From an uncultured Gemmatimonadota bacterium (GTDB lineage Bacteria; Gemmatimonadota; Gemmatimonadetes; Gemmatimonadales; Gemmatimonadaceae): DNA of 14,314 nucleotides. The stretch spans positions 1 to 14,314 of the forward strand of contig CAMLHT010000087.1 of the NCBI GenBank assembly GCA_946479895.1, in the 5' to 3' direction. Positions 6,224-13,185 of this stretch are shown here, in pieces. The position numbers and the translations under genes were made by a program. Position 1 is the stretch's first letter; each line of letters begins with the position of its first letter. The notes beneath the pieces are model-generated. The model was not told the origin of the DNA and did no database searches. It saw only the letters and a list, made by a program, of their open reading frames with translations.

Positions 6224-7182
6224 CGTCGTCGTCCAATCCAGCGCCGGTGCGCGAAGGCCAGACCTTCGCGGGGGCGTCGAAATGGATCACCTACGCGAAC
6301 TTCGTGAAGCTGCCGCACACCGTGTTCGCGCTGCCGTTCGCGCTCGTCGGTGTCGTGCTGGCGTCGTACGACACGCCGGTGCGGTGGTCCGACGTGCTGT
6401 GGGTGATCGTCGCGTTCACCGGCGCGCGCTTCGCGGCGATGGGGTTCAACCGCATCGTCGACCGCGAGATCGACGCCCGGAATCCGCGCACGCGCATGCG
6501 GGAGATCCCCGCGGGCGTGCTCGGCGTGAAGGAGGCCGTCGCGTCGGTGGTGGTTGCGTCCGCGCTCTTCATCTTCGCCGCGTGGATGCTCAACCCCCTC
6601 TGCGCGCTGCTGTCGCCGCTCGCCCTCGCCTGGGTGTTCTTCTACAGCTTCACCAAGCGCTTCACCCGGTGGTCGCATCTCGTCCTCGGATTCGGGCTGT
6701 CGATCGCCCCGGTCGGCGGATTCCTGGCGGTCACGGGGCAGTGGAGCCATCCGTGGTGGATGCTGATCGCCCTCTCGCTCGCGGTGACGACGTGGACCGG
6801 AGGGTTCGACGTGCTGTACGCGCTCCAGGACGTCGAGTTCGACCGGACGTCGCGCCTGCATTCACTGCCCGCGGCGATCGGTGAGCGGCGCGCGGTGGCC
6901 ATCTCGCGAGTCCTGCATTTCGTGTCGGTGCTGTCGCTCGCGCTGGTGGGCGCCGCGCGATACGGGAACACGGGCGCCGGCCTCATCTACGGGATCGGCG
7001 TTCTCGTTGCCGCCGGGCTGCTCTTCTACGAGCACACCCTCGTCAAGCCGGACGACCTCACGAAGCTCGATGCCGCGTTCTTCACGATGAACGGCATCAT
7101 CAGCATGGCCTTTCTCGGCTGCGTGCTGCTCGAGCGCTTCGTCAACGATCCGCGGACCCTGCTGATCGCGAGCCCGAAATGA
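6220..7182 (+). CDS. ubiA: UbiA-family polyprenyltransferase (4-hydroxybenzoate or menaquinone-precursor type)
   Basis: This integral membrane enzyme attaches a polyprenyl chain to an aromatic acid in quinone synthesis. From the GTG at 6220 it is 320 residues with about eight or nine membrane helices. The two aspartate-rich motifs that bind Mg-diphosphate are intact: N77-R-I-V-D81-R-E-I-D85 followed by RNPRTRMREIP, and D204-V-E-F-D208 followed by RTSRLHSLP. The frame is open further upstream, but that part only overlaps ubiD in another frame. The GTG shares bases with the ubiD stop (GTGA), which suggests translational coupling. The ubiX-like ATG overlaps this gene's own stop. With UbiD, UbiX and MenG beside it, the substrate could be 4-hydroxybenzoate or, in the futalosine pathway, 1,4-dihydroxy-6-naphthoate (MqnP-like). 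Sequence alone does not decide. Confidence 0.85.
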   Translation: MTSSSNPAPVREGQTFAGASKWITYANFVKLPHTVFALPFALVGVVLASYDTPVRWSDVLWVIVAFTGARFAAMGFNRIVDREIDARNPRTRMREIPAGVLGVKEAVASVVVASALFIFAAWMLNPLCALLSPLALAWVFFYSFTKRFTRWSHLVLGFGLSIAPVGGFLAVTGQWSHPWWMLIALSLAVTTWTGGFDVLYALQDVEFDRTSRLHSLPAAIGERRAVAISRVLHFVSVLSLALVGAARYGNTGAGLIYGIGVLVAAGLLFYEHTLVKPDDLTKLDAAFFTMNGIISMAFLGCVLLERFVNDPRTLLIASPK

Positions 7183-7805
7183 GCGACCCCGTTCGTCGCT
7201 CCCCCTCCTCGGGGCAGGCGCCGATAGTCTTCGCGATCACCGGCGCGTCGGGCGCTCCGTACGCGGTCCGGCTGCTGCGCGCGCTGGTGGAGGCGAAGCG
7301 AACCGTCCAGCTCATCGTGTCGGATCATGGCTGGCGGCTGCTCGAGACGGAAAGCGGCATCGGAGACATGGCGGCGCTCCAGAAGCGAACGGGCGGCGAT
7401 GCCTGGAAGGGCCTCGTCACGGCCTACGATGACCGCGACCGCGGCGCCGCGCCGGCGTCCGGGTCGGCGCTCACGGCGGGGATGGTGATCGCGCCGTGCT
7501 CCATGGGCACGCTCGCCGCCATCGCCGCGGGCACGTCGCGATCCCTCGTCGAGCGGGCCGCCGACGTGACGCTGAAGGAGCGGCGTCCCCTGGTGCTGGT
7601 GCCGCGGGAGACCCCGCTGAGCGCCATTCACCTGGAGAACATGCTGCGGGTCACCAATGCCGGCGCCGTGGTGATGCCCGCCGCCCCAGGGTTCTACCAC
7701 AAACCCGCCGGCATCGACGACCTCGTGGACTTCATGGCCGGACGCATCCTCGATCACCTGGGCGTCGAGAACTCCGTCAGCCGGCGATGGACCGGGGAGA
7801 AGTGA
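7179..7805 (+). CDS. ubiX: UbiX-family flavin prenyltransferase
   Basis: UbiX makes prenylated FMN, the cofactor required by UbiD decarboxylases, by joining dimethylallyl phosphate to FMN in the cytoplasm. The 208-residue protein shows the FMN-binding ITGASGAPYAV (20-30), SDHGW (48-52), APCSMGTLAAIAAG (105-118), LVLVPRETPLSAIHLENML (138-156) and PAAPGFYHKP (167-176), all family signatures. Its ATG overlaps the ubiA stop (ATGA). The gene sits two places after its client ubiD, the usual functional partnership. It has a slightly long N-terminus of about 14 polar residues before the Rossmann strand, which is unremarkable. There are no signs of damage here, in contrast to ubiD; a working UbiX beside a dead UbiD would be odd. 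Confidence 0.9.
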   Translation: MSDPVRRSPSSGQAPIVFAITGASGAPYAVRLLRALVEAKRTVQLIVSDHGWRLLETESGIGDMAALQKRTGGDAWKGLVTAYDDRDRGAAPASGSALTAGMVIAPCSMGTLAAIAAGTSRSLVERAADVTLKERRPLVLVPRETPLSAIHLENMLRVTNAGAVVMPAAPGFYHKPAGIDDLVDFMAGRILDHLGVENSVSRRWTGEK

Positions 7806-8284
7806 TCCGCCTCGACGCGACGCGCGTCGGGCTGATTTCGGACACGCACGGGATGCTGCGCCCGCAGGTCTTCGAGGTCTTCAGGGGCGTGGAGGCCATC
7901 CTGCACGCCGGCGACGTGGGCGAAGACGACATCCTCGACGAGCTCGAGGCGATCGCGCCGGTGTACGCGGTGCGCGGCAACACCGACCGGTTCGACAACC
8001 CGCGCCTCCCCGAATCACGGGAGCTCGAGATCGGCGGCGTGAGCGTGCACGTCAGCCACGGTCACGAAGTAGGCGCGAAGCCCATCACGCTCATGGCGGC
8101 GTACGACGCGCGGGTCATCGTCTATGGGCACACGCACCGCGAGCTGGTCACGCGGGAGGACGGTCGCCTGGTGGTGAATCCCGGCGCGGCCGGGGCGCGG
8201 CGCTTCGACCTCATGCCGTGCGTCGGGATCCTGACCTTCCGCGCCGGTGAGCCCGAAGTCGAGCTCGTCCGGCTGGCGACCTGA
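7802..8284 (+). CDS. YfcE/MJ0936-type metallophosphoesterase
   Basis: This small calcineurin-like phosphodiesterase of about 160 residues cleaves phosphodiester or phosphomonoester bonds with two divalent metals; the natural substrate is unknown. All metal-site motifs are present: D14-T-H16 (SDTHG), G-D38 (HAGD), G-N60-T-D (RGNTD), H86 (SHGHE) and G-H110-T-H112 (YGHTH). The length matches YfcE and MJ0936. I chose the GTG at 7802 because it overlaps the ubiX stop as GTGA, the same arrangement as at ubiD-ubiA. An ATG at 7787 (five more residues) is possible, and the purine-rich GGGGAG just upstream is too close to the GTG to decide. The gene is the last of the quinone operon. A link to quinone synthesis is not obvious, so co-location may only reflect compact packing. 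Confidence 0.87.
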   Translation: MIRLDATRVGLISDTHGMLRPQVFEVFRGVEAILHAGDVGEDDILDELEAIAPVYAVRGNTDRFDNPRLPESRELEIGGVSVHVSHGHEVGAKPITLMAAYDARVIVYGHTHRELVTREDGRLVVNPGAAGARRFDLMPCVGILTFRAGEPEVELVRLAT

Positions 8285-8285
8285 G

Positions 8286-8504
8286 TCAGAGCACTCGGAA
8301 GTGCGAGGCCGGGTAGAGGTAGTCTCCGCCGGAATCGTCGATCAGCCGGAGGAAGGCGCCCTTGGCCTCGACCTGAATGAGCTGGTAGATCTTGCCCAGG
8401 GTCAGGTCGTGACAACCGCCGGGCTCGTCACAGCCGGGGTAGGTCAGCCATGGCTTCACGCTGACGCATTGCACGAGTGTGGTCGGTTGCCAGGAGGTCG
8501 CCAT
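8286..8504 (-). CDS. Small conserved-looking hypothetical protein, 72 residues
   Basis: I do not recognise a named family. The C-terminal 40 residues (LTLGKIYQLI, LRLIDDSGGDYLYPASHFRVL) look like a compact beta-barrel/SH3-like fold, with a D-x-G-x-D-Y-L-Y-P-x-x-x-F pattern I have the impression of seeing in small hypothetical proteins of many phyla. Three cysteines (C13, C25, C31) precede it and might bind metal or form a bridge. The start ATG at 8504 has a purine-rich site (GAGGGG) a few bases upstream, which favours a real gene. It converges on the yfcE-type gene with one base between the stops and lies downstream of the UvrC-like gene across a G/C inverted element. No function can be given. 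Confidence 0.6.
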   Translation of the reverse strand: MATSWQPTTLVQCVSVKPWLTYPGCDEPGGCHDLTLGKIYQLIQVEAKGAFLRLIDDSGGDYLYPASHFRVL

Positions 8505-8538
8505 GACCCCTCAGCAATGCAGACAGCGGACCAGAGCA

Positions 8539-8604
8539 GGAGTGGGAGTGGGGGTGGGAGGGAAGGCAATTCGACTTCCGGTTTCGCACTCCCACGCCCA
8601 CTAG
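8539..8604. repeat. G-rich/C-rich inverted element between the UvrC-like gene and the small hypothetical gene
   Basis: The G-rich arm (8539-8565; TGGGAGTGGGGGTG at 8543-8556) pairs with CACTCCCACGCCCA at 8587-8600, 12 of 14 matched. Inside lies a second short stem, GGAAG (8561-8565) with CTTCC (8575-8579). The right end CCCACTAGCT includes the TAG stop codon of the UvrC-like gene and is the same end sequence as in the element at 3876-3979. It may act as a 3' end or processing hairpin for the UvrC-like transcript; there is no T-tract. Confidence 0.75.
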
Positions 8605-9722
8605 CTCACGAGCATGAGCTGCCGTCCCCCGCTCGTGTGAGTCAGCTCCTCGGGGAAGCGCTTGAACCACGATGAGAGCAGCAGCAGCTCGTCGATCTCG
8701 TGGGTCGGGATTCGCGTCGTGTCCTTCTCGATCGGGGTGTAGACGGAATCGATGAGGTCGAGGAGGGCGGCGGCATCCTCGGGCGTGCGCGGCGCCGGGA
8801 CCTCGGCCCTCACGCGTCCGCGGCGGATCAGGTAGACGCGATCGTCCCCCTCGTGGCCCGGAACGTTGTACACGAACGACAGGGCCTCGACGGCGAAGGT
8901 CAGCCGATTGAACTGCTTTCTCAGCTCCTCCAGCCGGCGGATCTTGTCCCGGAAGGCGGCGGCGCGCTCGTACTGGAGCTCCTCGCTCGCCTTCTCCATC
9001 TCCGACCGGAGGAACTCCACGGGCGTGTTGTCCTCGCCGTCGAGGAAGTCCCGGGCCATGTCCATGCGCTCGTCGTACTGGCCCACCGTGCAGGCGCCGA
9101 CGCAGGGACCGAGGCATTTCTTCACCTCGAAGCGGATGCAGCCCGGGGTCCGGGCGAACTCCCCGAAGAGGTCCTCCTGGTCGGCGAAGTGCATCTTCTG
9201 GTCGAGCGAGCAGTCGCGCAGGCCGAGCACGTCGTTGAGCTCGCGGAGGGCCTCGCCGACGCGGACGCTGCCCTGGAACGGCCCGTAGTACGCGCAGTTG
9301 TCGTCGTGCCCGGGGCCCCGCACCACGACCATCTTCGGCGCCGGGCCGCGGGTGATCTTGATGAAGCAGTAGTTCCGGTCGTCGCGCTTCATCTGGACGT
9401 TGAAGCGCGGCCGGTGCGACTTGATGTGCCGGAGCTCGGCGAGCAGCGCGGCGAACTCCGAGGGCGTGTACTCCCACTCGATCCGTTCCGCCTCGCGCAG
9501 GATGCGGTGCCCCTTGTCGGCGGGCCCGCAGCGGAAGTAGCTCATCAGGCGCGAGCGCACGCGCTTGGACTTTCCGACGTACACCACCTCACCGCCGGCG
9601 GCGAGCATGCGGTAGATCCCGGGACGGTCGGCGGCGCCGGCGCGCACGTGCTCGCGCATCGCCTCGACCTGTTCCTCGGTCGTGGGGGGACGGAGGAGCT
9701 CTAGCCTTGACAGCGCGCGCAT
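8601..9722 (-). CDS. UvrC-like/Cho-like GIY-YIG excinuclease, N-terminal half only
   Basis: From the ATG at 9722 the protein is 373 residues. It begins with a GIY-YIG nuclease domain (RPGIYRML at 33-40, VVYVGKSKRVRSRL at 47-59, and E96 in LLAELRHIK), which in UvrC makes the 3' incision. Next comes the cysteine block G-C195-IRFEVKK-C203-LGP-C207-VG, matching the C-x7-C-x3-C spacing of the UvrC iron-sulfur site, with a possible fourth ligand C171. A UVR motif (YERAAAFRDKIRRLEEL, about 251-267) would bind UvrB. The RNase H-like nuclease and helix-hairpin-helix domains that complete UvrC (about 600 residues) are missing. The gene overlaps the end of fpg by 22 bases, suggesting a DNA-repair operon. 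It may be an accessory Cho-like nuclease with the full UvrC elsewhere. An upstream in-frame extension inside fpg is unlikely. Confidence 0.85.
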   Translation of the reverse strand: MRALSRLELLRPPTTEEQVEAMREHVRAGAADRPGIYRMLAAGGEVVYVGKSKRVRSRLMSYFRCGPADKGHRILREAERIEWEYTPSEFAALLAELRHIKSHRPRFNVQMKRDDRNYCFIKITRGPAPKMVVVRGPGHDDNCAYYGPFQGSVRVGEALRELNDVLGLRDCSLDQKMHFADQEDLFGEFARTPGCIRFEVKKCLGPCVGACTVGQYDERMDMARDFLDGEDNTPVEFLRSEMEKASEELQYERAAAFRDKIRRLEELRKQFNRLTFAVEALSFVYNVPGHEGDDRVYLIRRGRVRAEVPAPRTPEDAAALLDLIDSVYTPIEKDTTRIPTHEIDELLLLSSWFKRFPEELTHTSGGRQLMLVS

Positions 9723-10528
9723 AGCACGGTCATTCGTCCGTCGATGGCATGGGTGCCGATGAGGCGATGGCCGCACCGCGCGCACGGCTCCCCCGCGCGG
9801 CCGTAGGCCTGCAGCTGGCTGGCGAAGCTGCCCCGGCGGCCGCTCGCATCGCGGTAGTCACGAAAGCTGGTTCCTCGAGCTTCGATCGATTCCCGCAGGA
9901 CGGCGACGATGTCGTCGTGCAGGCGGGCGGTTTCGGCGGTGGACAGGGTGCCTGCGGCGCGCGACGGGTCGATGCCGGCCCGCCACAGGGCTTCGTTCGC
10001 GTAGATGTTTCCCACTCCGGCAAGAGCCCGTTGGTCCATCAGCACCTTTTTGATGGCCTGGCGTGAGCCGCGAAGTCGGGACGATAGATGCTCGACGGTG
10101 AAGGCGGAATCAAGGGGCTCGACGCCGAGGCCGGCGGTGTAGCGATCGAAACGCTCGGCGTCCATGAGCGCGAGGGTGCCCAGGCGGCGGATGTCCCGGT
10201 AGTGGAGCCACCGTCCGTCCGAGAGCCGGAAGGCCACCGTCGAATAGCGCCGCTCCTCCTCGGGCAGGCCGCCGTCGTCGATCAGGACGGCGCCGGTGAA
10301 TCGCGGCTGGACCACGATGCGATCTCCGGTGGACAGGTCGATGACCACGAGCTTGGCCCGACGCCAGCAGCGGGTGATCGTCGCGCCGGTGACCCGGGTC
10401 CGCAGCGCGCGCGTCGTCACTTCACGCAGGACGTCCGCGTGTGTGACTACGGTTTCCATGATGGTCGCGCCCCTGACGGCCGCGTCGAGATCCCGCGCGA
10501 TCGTCTCGGTCTCGGGAAGCTCCGGCAC
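9701..10528 (-). CDS. mutM: Formamidopyrimidine-DNA glycosylase (Fpg/MutM family)
   Basis: This base-excision repair enzyme removes oxidised purines such as 8-oxoguanine and then nicks the DNA. The 275-residue protein has the catalytic N-terminus P2-E3 (MPELPETETI), the conserved lysine K59 (RRAKLVVI), the H2TH region with GVGNIYANEALW (171-182), and a complete C-terminal zinc finger (C249-ARC252 and C270-ARC273). The N-terminal beta-domain strand reads QPRFTG where many Fpg proteins have HLRMTG or HLGMTG, a tolerable variant that might reflect a Nei-like specificity. The start is a GTG 15 bases past the purD stop. The UvrC-like gene begins inside its 3' end. Together they form purD-fpg-uvrC-like, mixing nucleotide synthesis with repair. 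Confidence 0.9.
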   Translation of the reverse strand: MPELPETETIARDLDAAVRGATIMETVVTHADVLREVTTRALRTRVTGATITRCWRRAKLVVIDLSTGDRIVVQPRFTGAVLIDDGGLPEEERRYSTVAFRLSDGRWLHYRDIRRLGTLALMDAERFDRYTAGLGVEPLDSAFTVEHLSSRLRGSRQAIKKVLMDQRALAGVGNIYANEALWRAGIDPSRAAGTLSTAETARLHDDIVAVLRESIEARGTSFRDYRDASGRRGSFASQLQAYGRAGEPCARCGHRLIGTHAIDGRMTVLCARCQG

Positions 10529-10543
10529 CTCGCGAGCGCCGTC

Positions 10544-11839
10544 TCAGGGCGCCTTCACGCGGGCGAGCTCGCGCCACCCGATGTCGTGGCGGAACTGGGC
10601 ACCCGGGAAGCGGACCTGCGCGGCGACGTCGCGACTGCGCGCGGCGGCCCGCTCGACGTCCGCGGCGACGGCGGTGACGGCGAGAACGCGTCCACCGGCC
10701 GTCACGAGCGAGCCGTCGGCCGCGAGCGCGGTGCCGGCATGGAAGACGAGGACGTCGTCCGCCGGCGGCGGCAGCTCGATGCGGTCGCCGATGCGCGGCG
10801 AATCCGGATACCCCGGCGCGGCGATCACCGTCGTCACCGCGGCGTCCTTCGCCCGGATCGTGGCGTCGAGGGGCAGGGACTCGCCGAACCCGACCGCCCG
10901 CATCAGGTCGAAGAGCGACGGGCTCGCGTCGAGCACGGGGAGCACGGCCTGCGTTTCCGGATCGCCGAAGCGGCAGTTGAACTCGATGACCCGCGGCCCC
11001 CCCTGGGTCAGCATCAGGCCGGCGTACAGCAGGCCGGTGAAGGGATGGCCCTGCTCCTCGAGGCACGCGAGCACCGGGTCGATGATGCGACCCATGACTT
11101 CGGCGAGGAGCGGCGCGCCCGCCGTGGTCTCGATCGAAACCGGAGCGTACGCGCCCATGCCGCCGGTGTTCGGTCCGAGGTCGCCGTCGAGCAGCCGCTT
11201 GTGATCCTGCGCCGGCACGAGCGGAATGGACCGCCGGCCGTCGGTCAGGACGAAGACGGAAAGCTCCTCGCCTTCCATGTATTCCTCGACGAGCACGGTC
11301 GAGCCGGCGGCCCCGAAGATCCCTTCGCCCATGATGGCGCGCACGGCGATGCGCGCCTCCTCGACGTCATGACAGACGATGACGCCCTTGCCCGCCGCGA
11401 GGCCGGAGGCCTTGATGACCACCGGTGCCCCGAACTGGTCGATCGCTTCCAGCGCCTCGTCGACGGCGCTGCAGATCACGGCGCGGGCCGTCGGCACGTT
11501 GCCGCGCTCCATGAGGGCCTTGGAAAAGGCCTTCGACGTCTCGATCTGCGCGGCTCCGGCCGTGGGGCCGAAGATCGCGAGCCCTTCGGCCCTGAAGCGG
11601 TCGACGATGCCCGCGGCGAGCGGCGCCTCGGGGCCGACGATCGTCAACCCCACGGCCTCGGCGCGCGCGAGCGCGAGCAGCCCGTCGATGTCGGTTGCGG
11701 AGACCTTCACGCATCGGGCGAGGGCAGCGATGCCCGGATTGCCCGGCGCGGCGATCAGGTCGATCGCCGGGTTGTCGGCCTTCATGCGCCAGGCGAGCGC
11801 ATGCTCGCGCCCGCCGCCGCCAACGAGCAGGACCTTCAC
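10544..11839 (-). CDS. purD: Phosphoribosylamine-glycine ligase (GAR synthetase)
   Basis: PurD joins glycine to phosphoribosylamine using ATP, step two of de novo purine synthesis in the cytoplasm. The 431-residue length is normal. The visible order is N-terminal VLLVGGGGREHALAW (3-17), APGNPGIAA, IVGPEAPLAAGIVD (67-80), the ATP-grasp part with VVIKASGLAAGKGVIVC (140-156), VLVEEYMEGEELSVFVLTDG (182-201), AQDHKRLLDGDLGPNTGGMGAY (210-231) and a C-terminal domain containing FNCRFGDPETQ. No key block is missing. The start is a GTG preceded by AGGA, which belongs to a dispersed-repeat-like motif. It is followed 15 bases later by fpg. The upstream PLP enzyme gene on the same strand ends 76 bases before, so they may be cotranscribed. 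Confidence 0.95.
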   Translation of the reverse strand: MKVLLVGGGGREHALAWRMKADNPAIDLIAAPGNPGIAALARCVKVSATDIDGLLALARAEAVGLTIVGPEAPLAAGIVDRFRAEGLAIFGPTAGAAQIETSKAFSKALMERGNVPTARAVICSAVDEALEAIDQFGAPVVIKASGLAAGKGVIVCHDVEEARIAVRAIMGEGIFGAAGSTVLVEEYMEGEELSVFVLTDGRRSIPLVPAQDHKRLLDGDLGPNTGGMGAYAPVSIETTAGAPLLAEVMGRIIDPVLACLEEQGHPFTGLLYAGLMLTQGGPRVIEFNCRFGDPETQAVLPVLDASPSLFDLMRAVGFGESLPLDATIRAKDAAVTTVIAAPGYPDSPRIGDRIELPPPADDVLVFHAGTALAADGSLVTAGGRVLAVTAVAADVERAAARSRDVAAQVRFPGAQFRHDIGWRELARVKAP

Positions 11840-11842
11840 GCT

Positions 11843-11870
11843 GTCATCCTGAGCGAAGCGAAGGAAGAGG
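11843..11870. repeat. Dispersed-repeat-like motif upstream of purD
   Basis: The plus strand reads GTCATCCTGAGCGAAGCG followed by AAGGAAGAGG. This matches, from memory, a short imperfectly palindromic motif that recurs between genes in many unrelated bacterial genomes. On the minus strand its end supplies AGGA, seven bases before the purD GTG, so it doubles as the likely ribosome binding site. Only one copy is present in this window. The rest of the 76-base gap to the PLP enzyme gene (11871-11915) shows nothing I can name. Confidence 0.55.
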
Positions 11871-11915
11871 TCCTGCCAGCGCCTTCGCCACGGATGATGG
11901 CACGAGCTGACGGCA

Positions 11916-13100
11916 TCACGCGGATTTCTTCAGCGCCACGCCCGCAAAGGCGTGCTCGAGATCGGCCAGCAGGTCTTCCACGTCCTCGACGCCGCACGAA
12001 AGGCGAATCAGTCCGTCCGTGATCCCGAGCTGGTTCCGGCGCTCCGCCGGGACGGAGGCGTGGGTCATGGTCGCCGGATGGCTGATGAGGGACTCGACGC
12101 CCCCCAGCGATTCGGCGAGGGAGAAGACGCGGACGCGCTCGAGGATCTTCCGGGCGTCGGCGATCGAGCCCATGTCGAGGCTGATCATCCCGCCGAAGCC
12201 GGTCATCTGGCGCGCGGCGAGCGCGTGTTGCGGATGCGATGGCAGCCCGACGTAGTTCACGCGGTCGCCGACCTTCTCGTGGAGCCACGAGGCGATCCGC
12301 CGTCCGTTGATGTCGTGCTGTCTCATCCGGAGATGCAGCGTCTTGGTGCCCCGCAACGCGAGCCAGCTGTCGAACGGTCCCGGGACCGCGCCGGCGGCGT
12401 TCTGGATGAACTGCAGCTTTTCGGCGAGCATGTCGTCGTTGACGACCGCAACCCCGCCGATCATGTCGCTGTGGCCGTTCAGGTACTTGGTGGTGGAGTG
12501 GTACACCACGTCGGCACCGAACTCGAAGGGGCGCTGGAAGTACGGGGAGGCGAAGGTGTTGTCGACGATGAGGATCGCGCCGCCCCTGTGCGCGACGTCC
12601 GCCGCGGCGGCCAGATCGGTGATGCGCATCAGCGGATTCGTCGGCGTCTCGACGAGCACCGCGCGCGTCGCGGGCTTCATCGCGTCGGCGATGCGCTGCG
12701 GGTCGCGGGTGTCGACGTACGTGAACTCCAGGCCGTAGTGCTGGAGGATCCGGTCGAACAGCCGGAAGGTCCCGCCGTAGACGTTCTCGCCGCACACGAT
12801 GTGATCGCCGCTCCGGAACATCTTCATGAGCGAATCGAGGCAGCCGGTGCCGCTCGAGAAGGCGAAACCATGGCGGCCGCCCTCGAGCGCGGCTACGTTG
12901 CGTTCGAACGCTTCGCGTGTCGGGTTCTTGCCGCGCGCGTACTCGTATCCCTTGTTGGAGCCGAGTGCGTCCTGGACGTAGGTGGATGTCAGGTAGACGG
13001 GAGTCATGATGGCCCCGGCGAGGGGGTCGGGGCGCTGGCCGGCGTGAATTGCGCGCGTGCCAAAGCCGGCGCTCATGTCGTCATCAAATGCGCGGGTCAT
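11916..13100 (-). CDS. Cystathionine gamma-synthase/lyase family PLP enzyme
   Basis: This Cys/Met-metabolism PLP enzyme is 394 residues from the ATG at 13100, normal for the family. Such enzymes make or break cystathionine or related sulfur amino acids in the cytoplasm. Visible residues are GTRAIHAGQ at the N-terminus, Y54/R56 in YEYARGKNPT (cofactor phosphate contacts from the partner subunit), the stacking Tyr in ENVYGGT (Y108), D180 in IVDNTFASP, and the PLP-binding lysine K205 in HSTTKYLNGHSDMIGG. The phosphate loop reads SSGTGCLDS instead of the common SSGMAA, which sets it slightly apart. The gamma-synthase, gamma-lyase and O-acetylhomoserine activities cannot be told apart by eye. The frame stays open upstream into the regulator gene, but those residues are not family sequence. 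An ATG at 13076 is an alternative start. It is divergent from the HD-GYP regulator. Confidence 0.88.
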   Translation of the reverse strand: MTRAFDDDMSAGFGTRAIHAGQRPDPLAGAIMTPVYLTSTYVQDALGSNKGYEYARGKNPTREAFERNVAALEGGRHGFAFSSGTGCLDSLMKMFRSGDHIVCGENVYGGTFRLFDRILQHYGLEFTYVDTRDPQRIADAMKPATRAVLVETPTNPLMRITDLAAAADVAHRGGAILIVDNTFASPYFQRPFEFGADVVYHSTTKYLNGHSDMIGGVAVVNDDMLAEKLQFIQNAAGAVPGPFDSWLALRGTKTLHLRMRQHDINGRRIASWLHEKVGDRVNYVGLPSHPQHALAARQMTGFGGMISLDMGSIADARKILERVRVFSLAESLGGVESLISHPATMTHASVPAERRNQLGITDGLIRLSCGVEDVEDLLADLEHAFAGVALKKSA

Positions 13101-13185
13101 TCGGTAGTCCCGTTGAGGTGCATGAAGATAATCTCCACGTTCCCCGCCCGGAAAACGAACGCATCGGCGACGGTGGTATCGGCCA
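13101..13185. promoter_or_regulatory. Short divergent intergenic region (PLP enzyme / HD-GYP regulator)
   Basis: These 85 bases must hold promoters for both divergent genes. Leftward, GATTATCTT (from about 13137) is a weak -10-like sequence without a clear -35. Rightward, only GGTGG (13172-13176) ahead of the TTG resembles a ribosome site. The region lacks the G/C inverted arms seen at other gaps. Confidence 0.3.

Noticed and set aside
10088..12022. Long 644-codon plus-strand open frame
   Set aside because: It is antisense to fpg and purD, both with full family motifs. Long antisense frames are expected in GC-rich DNA, and its protein is low-complexity charged sequence.
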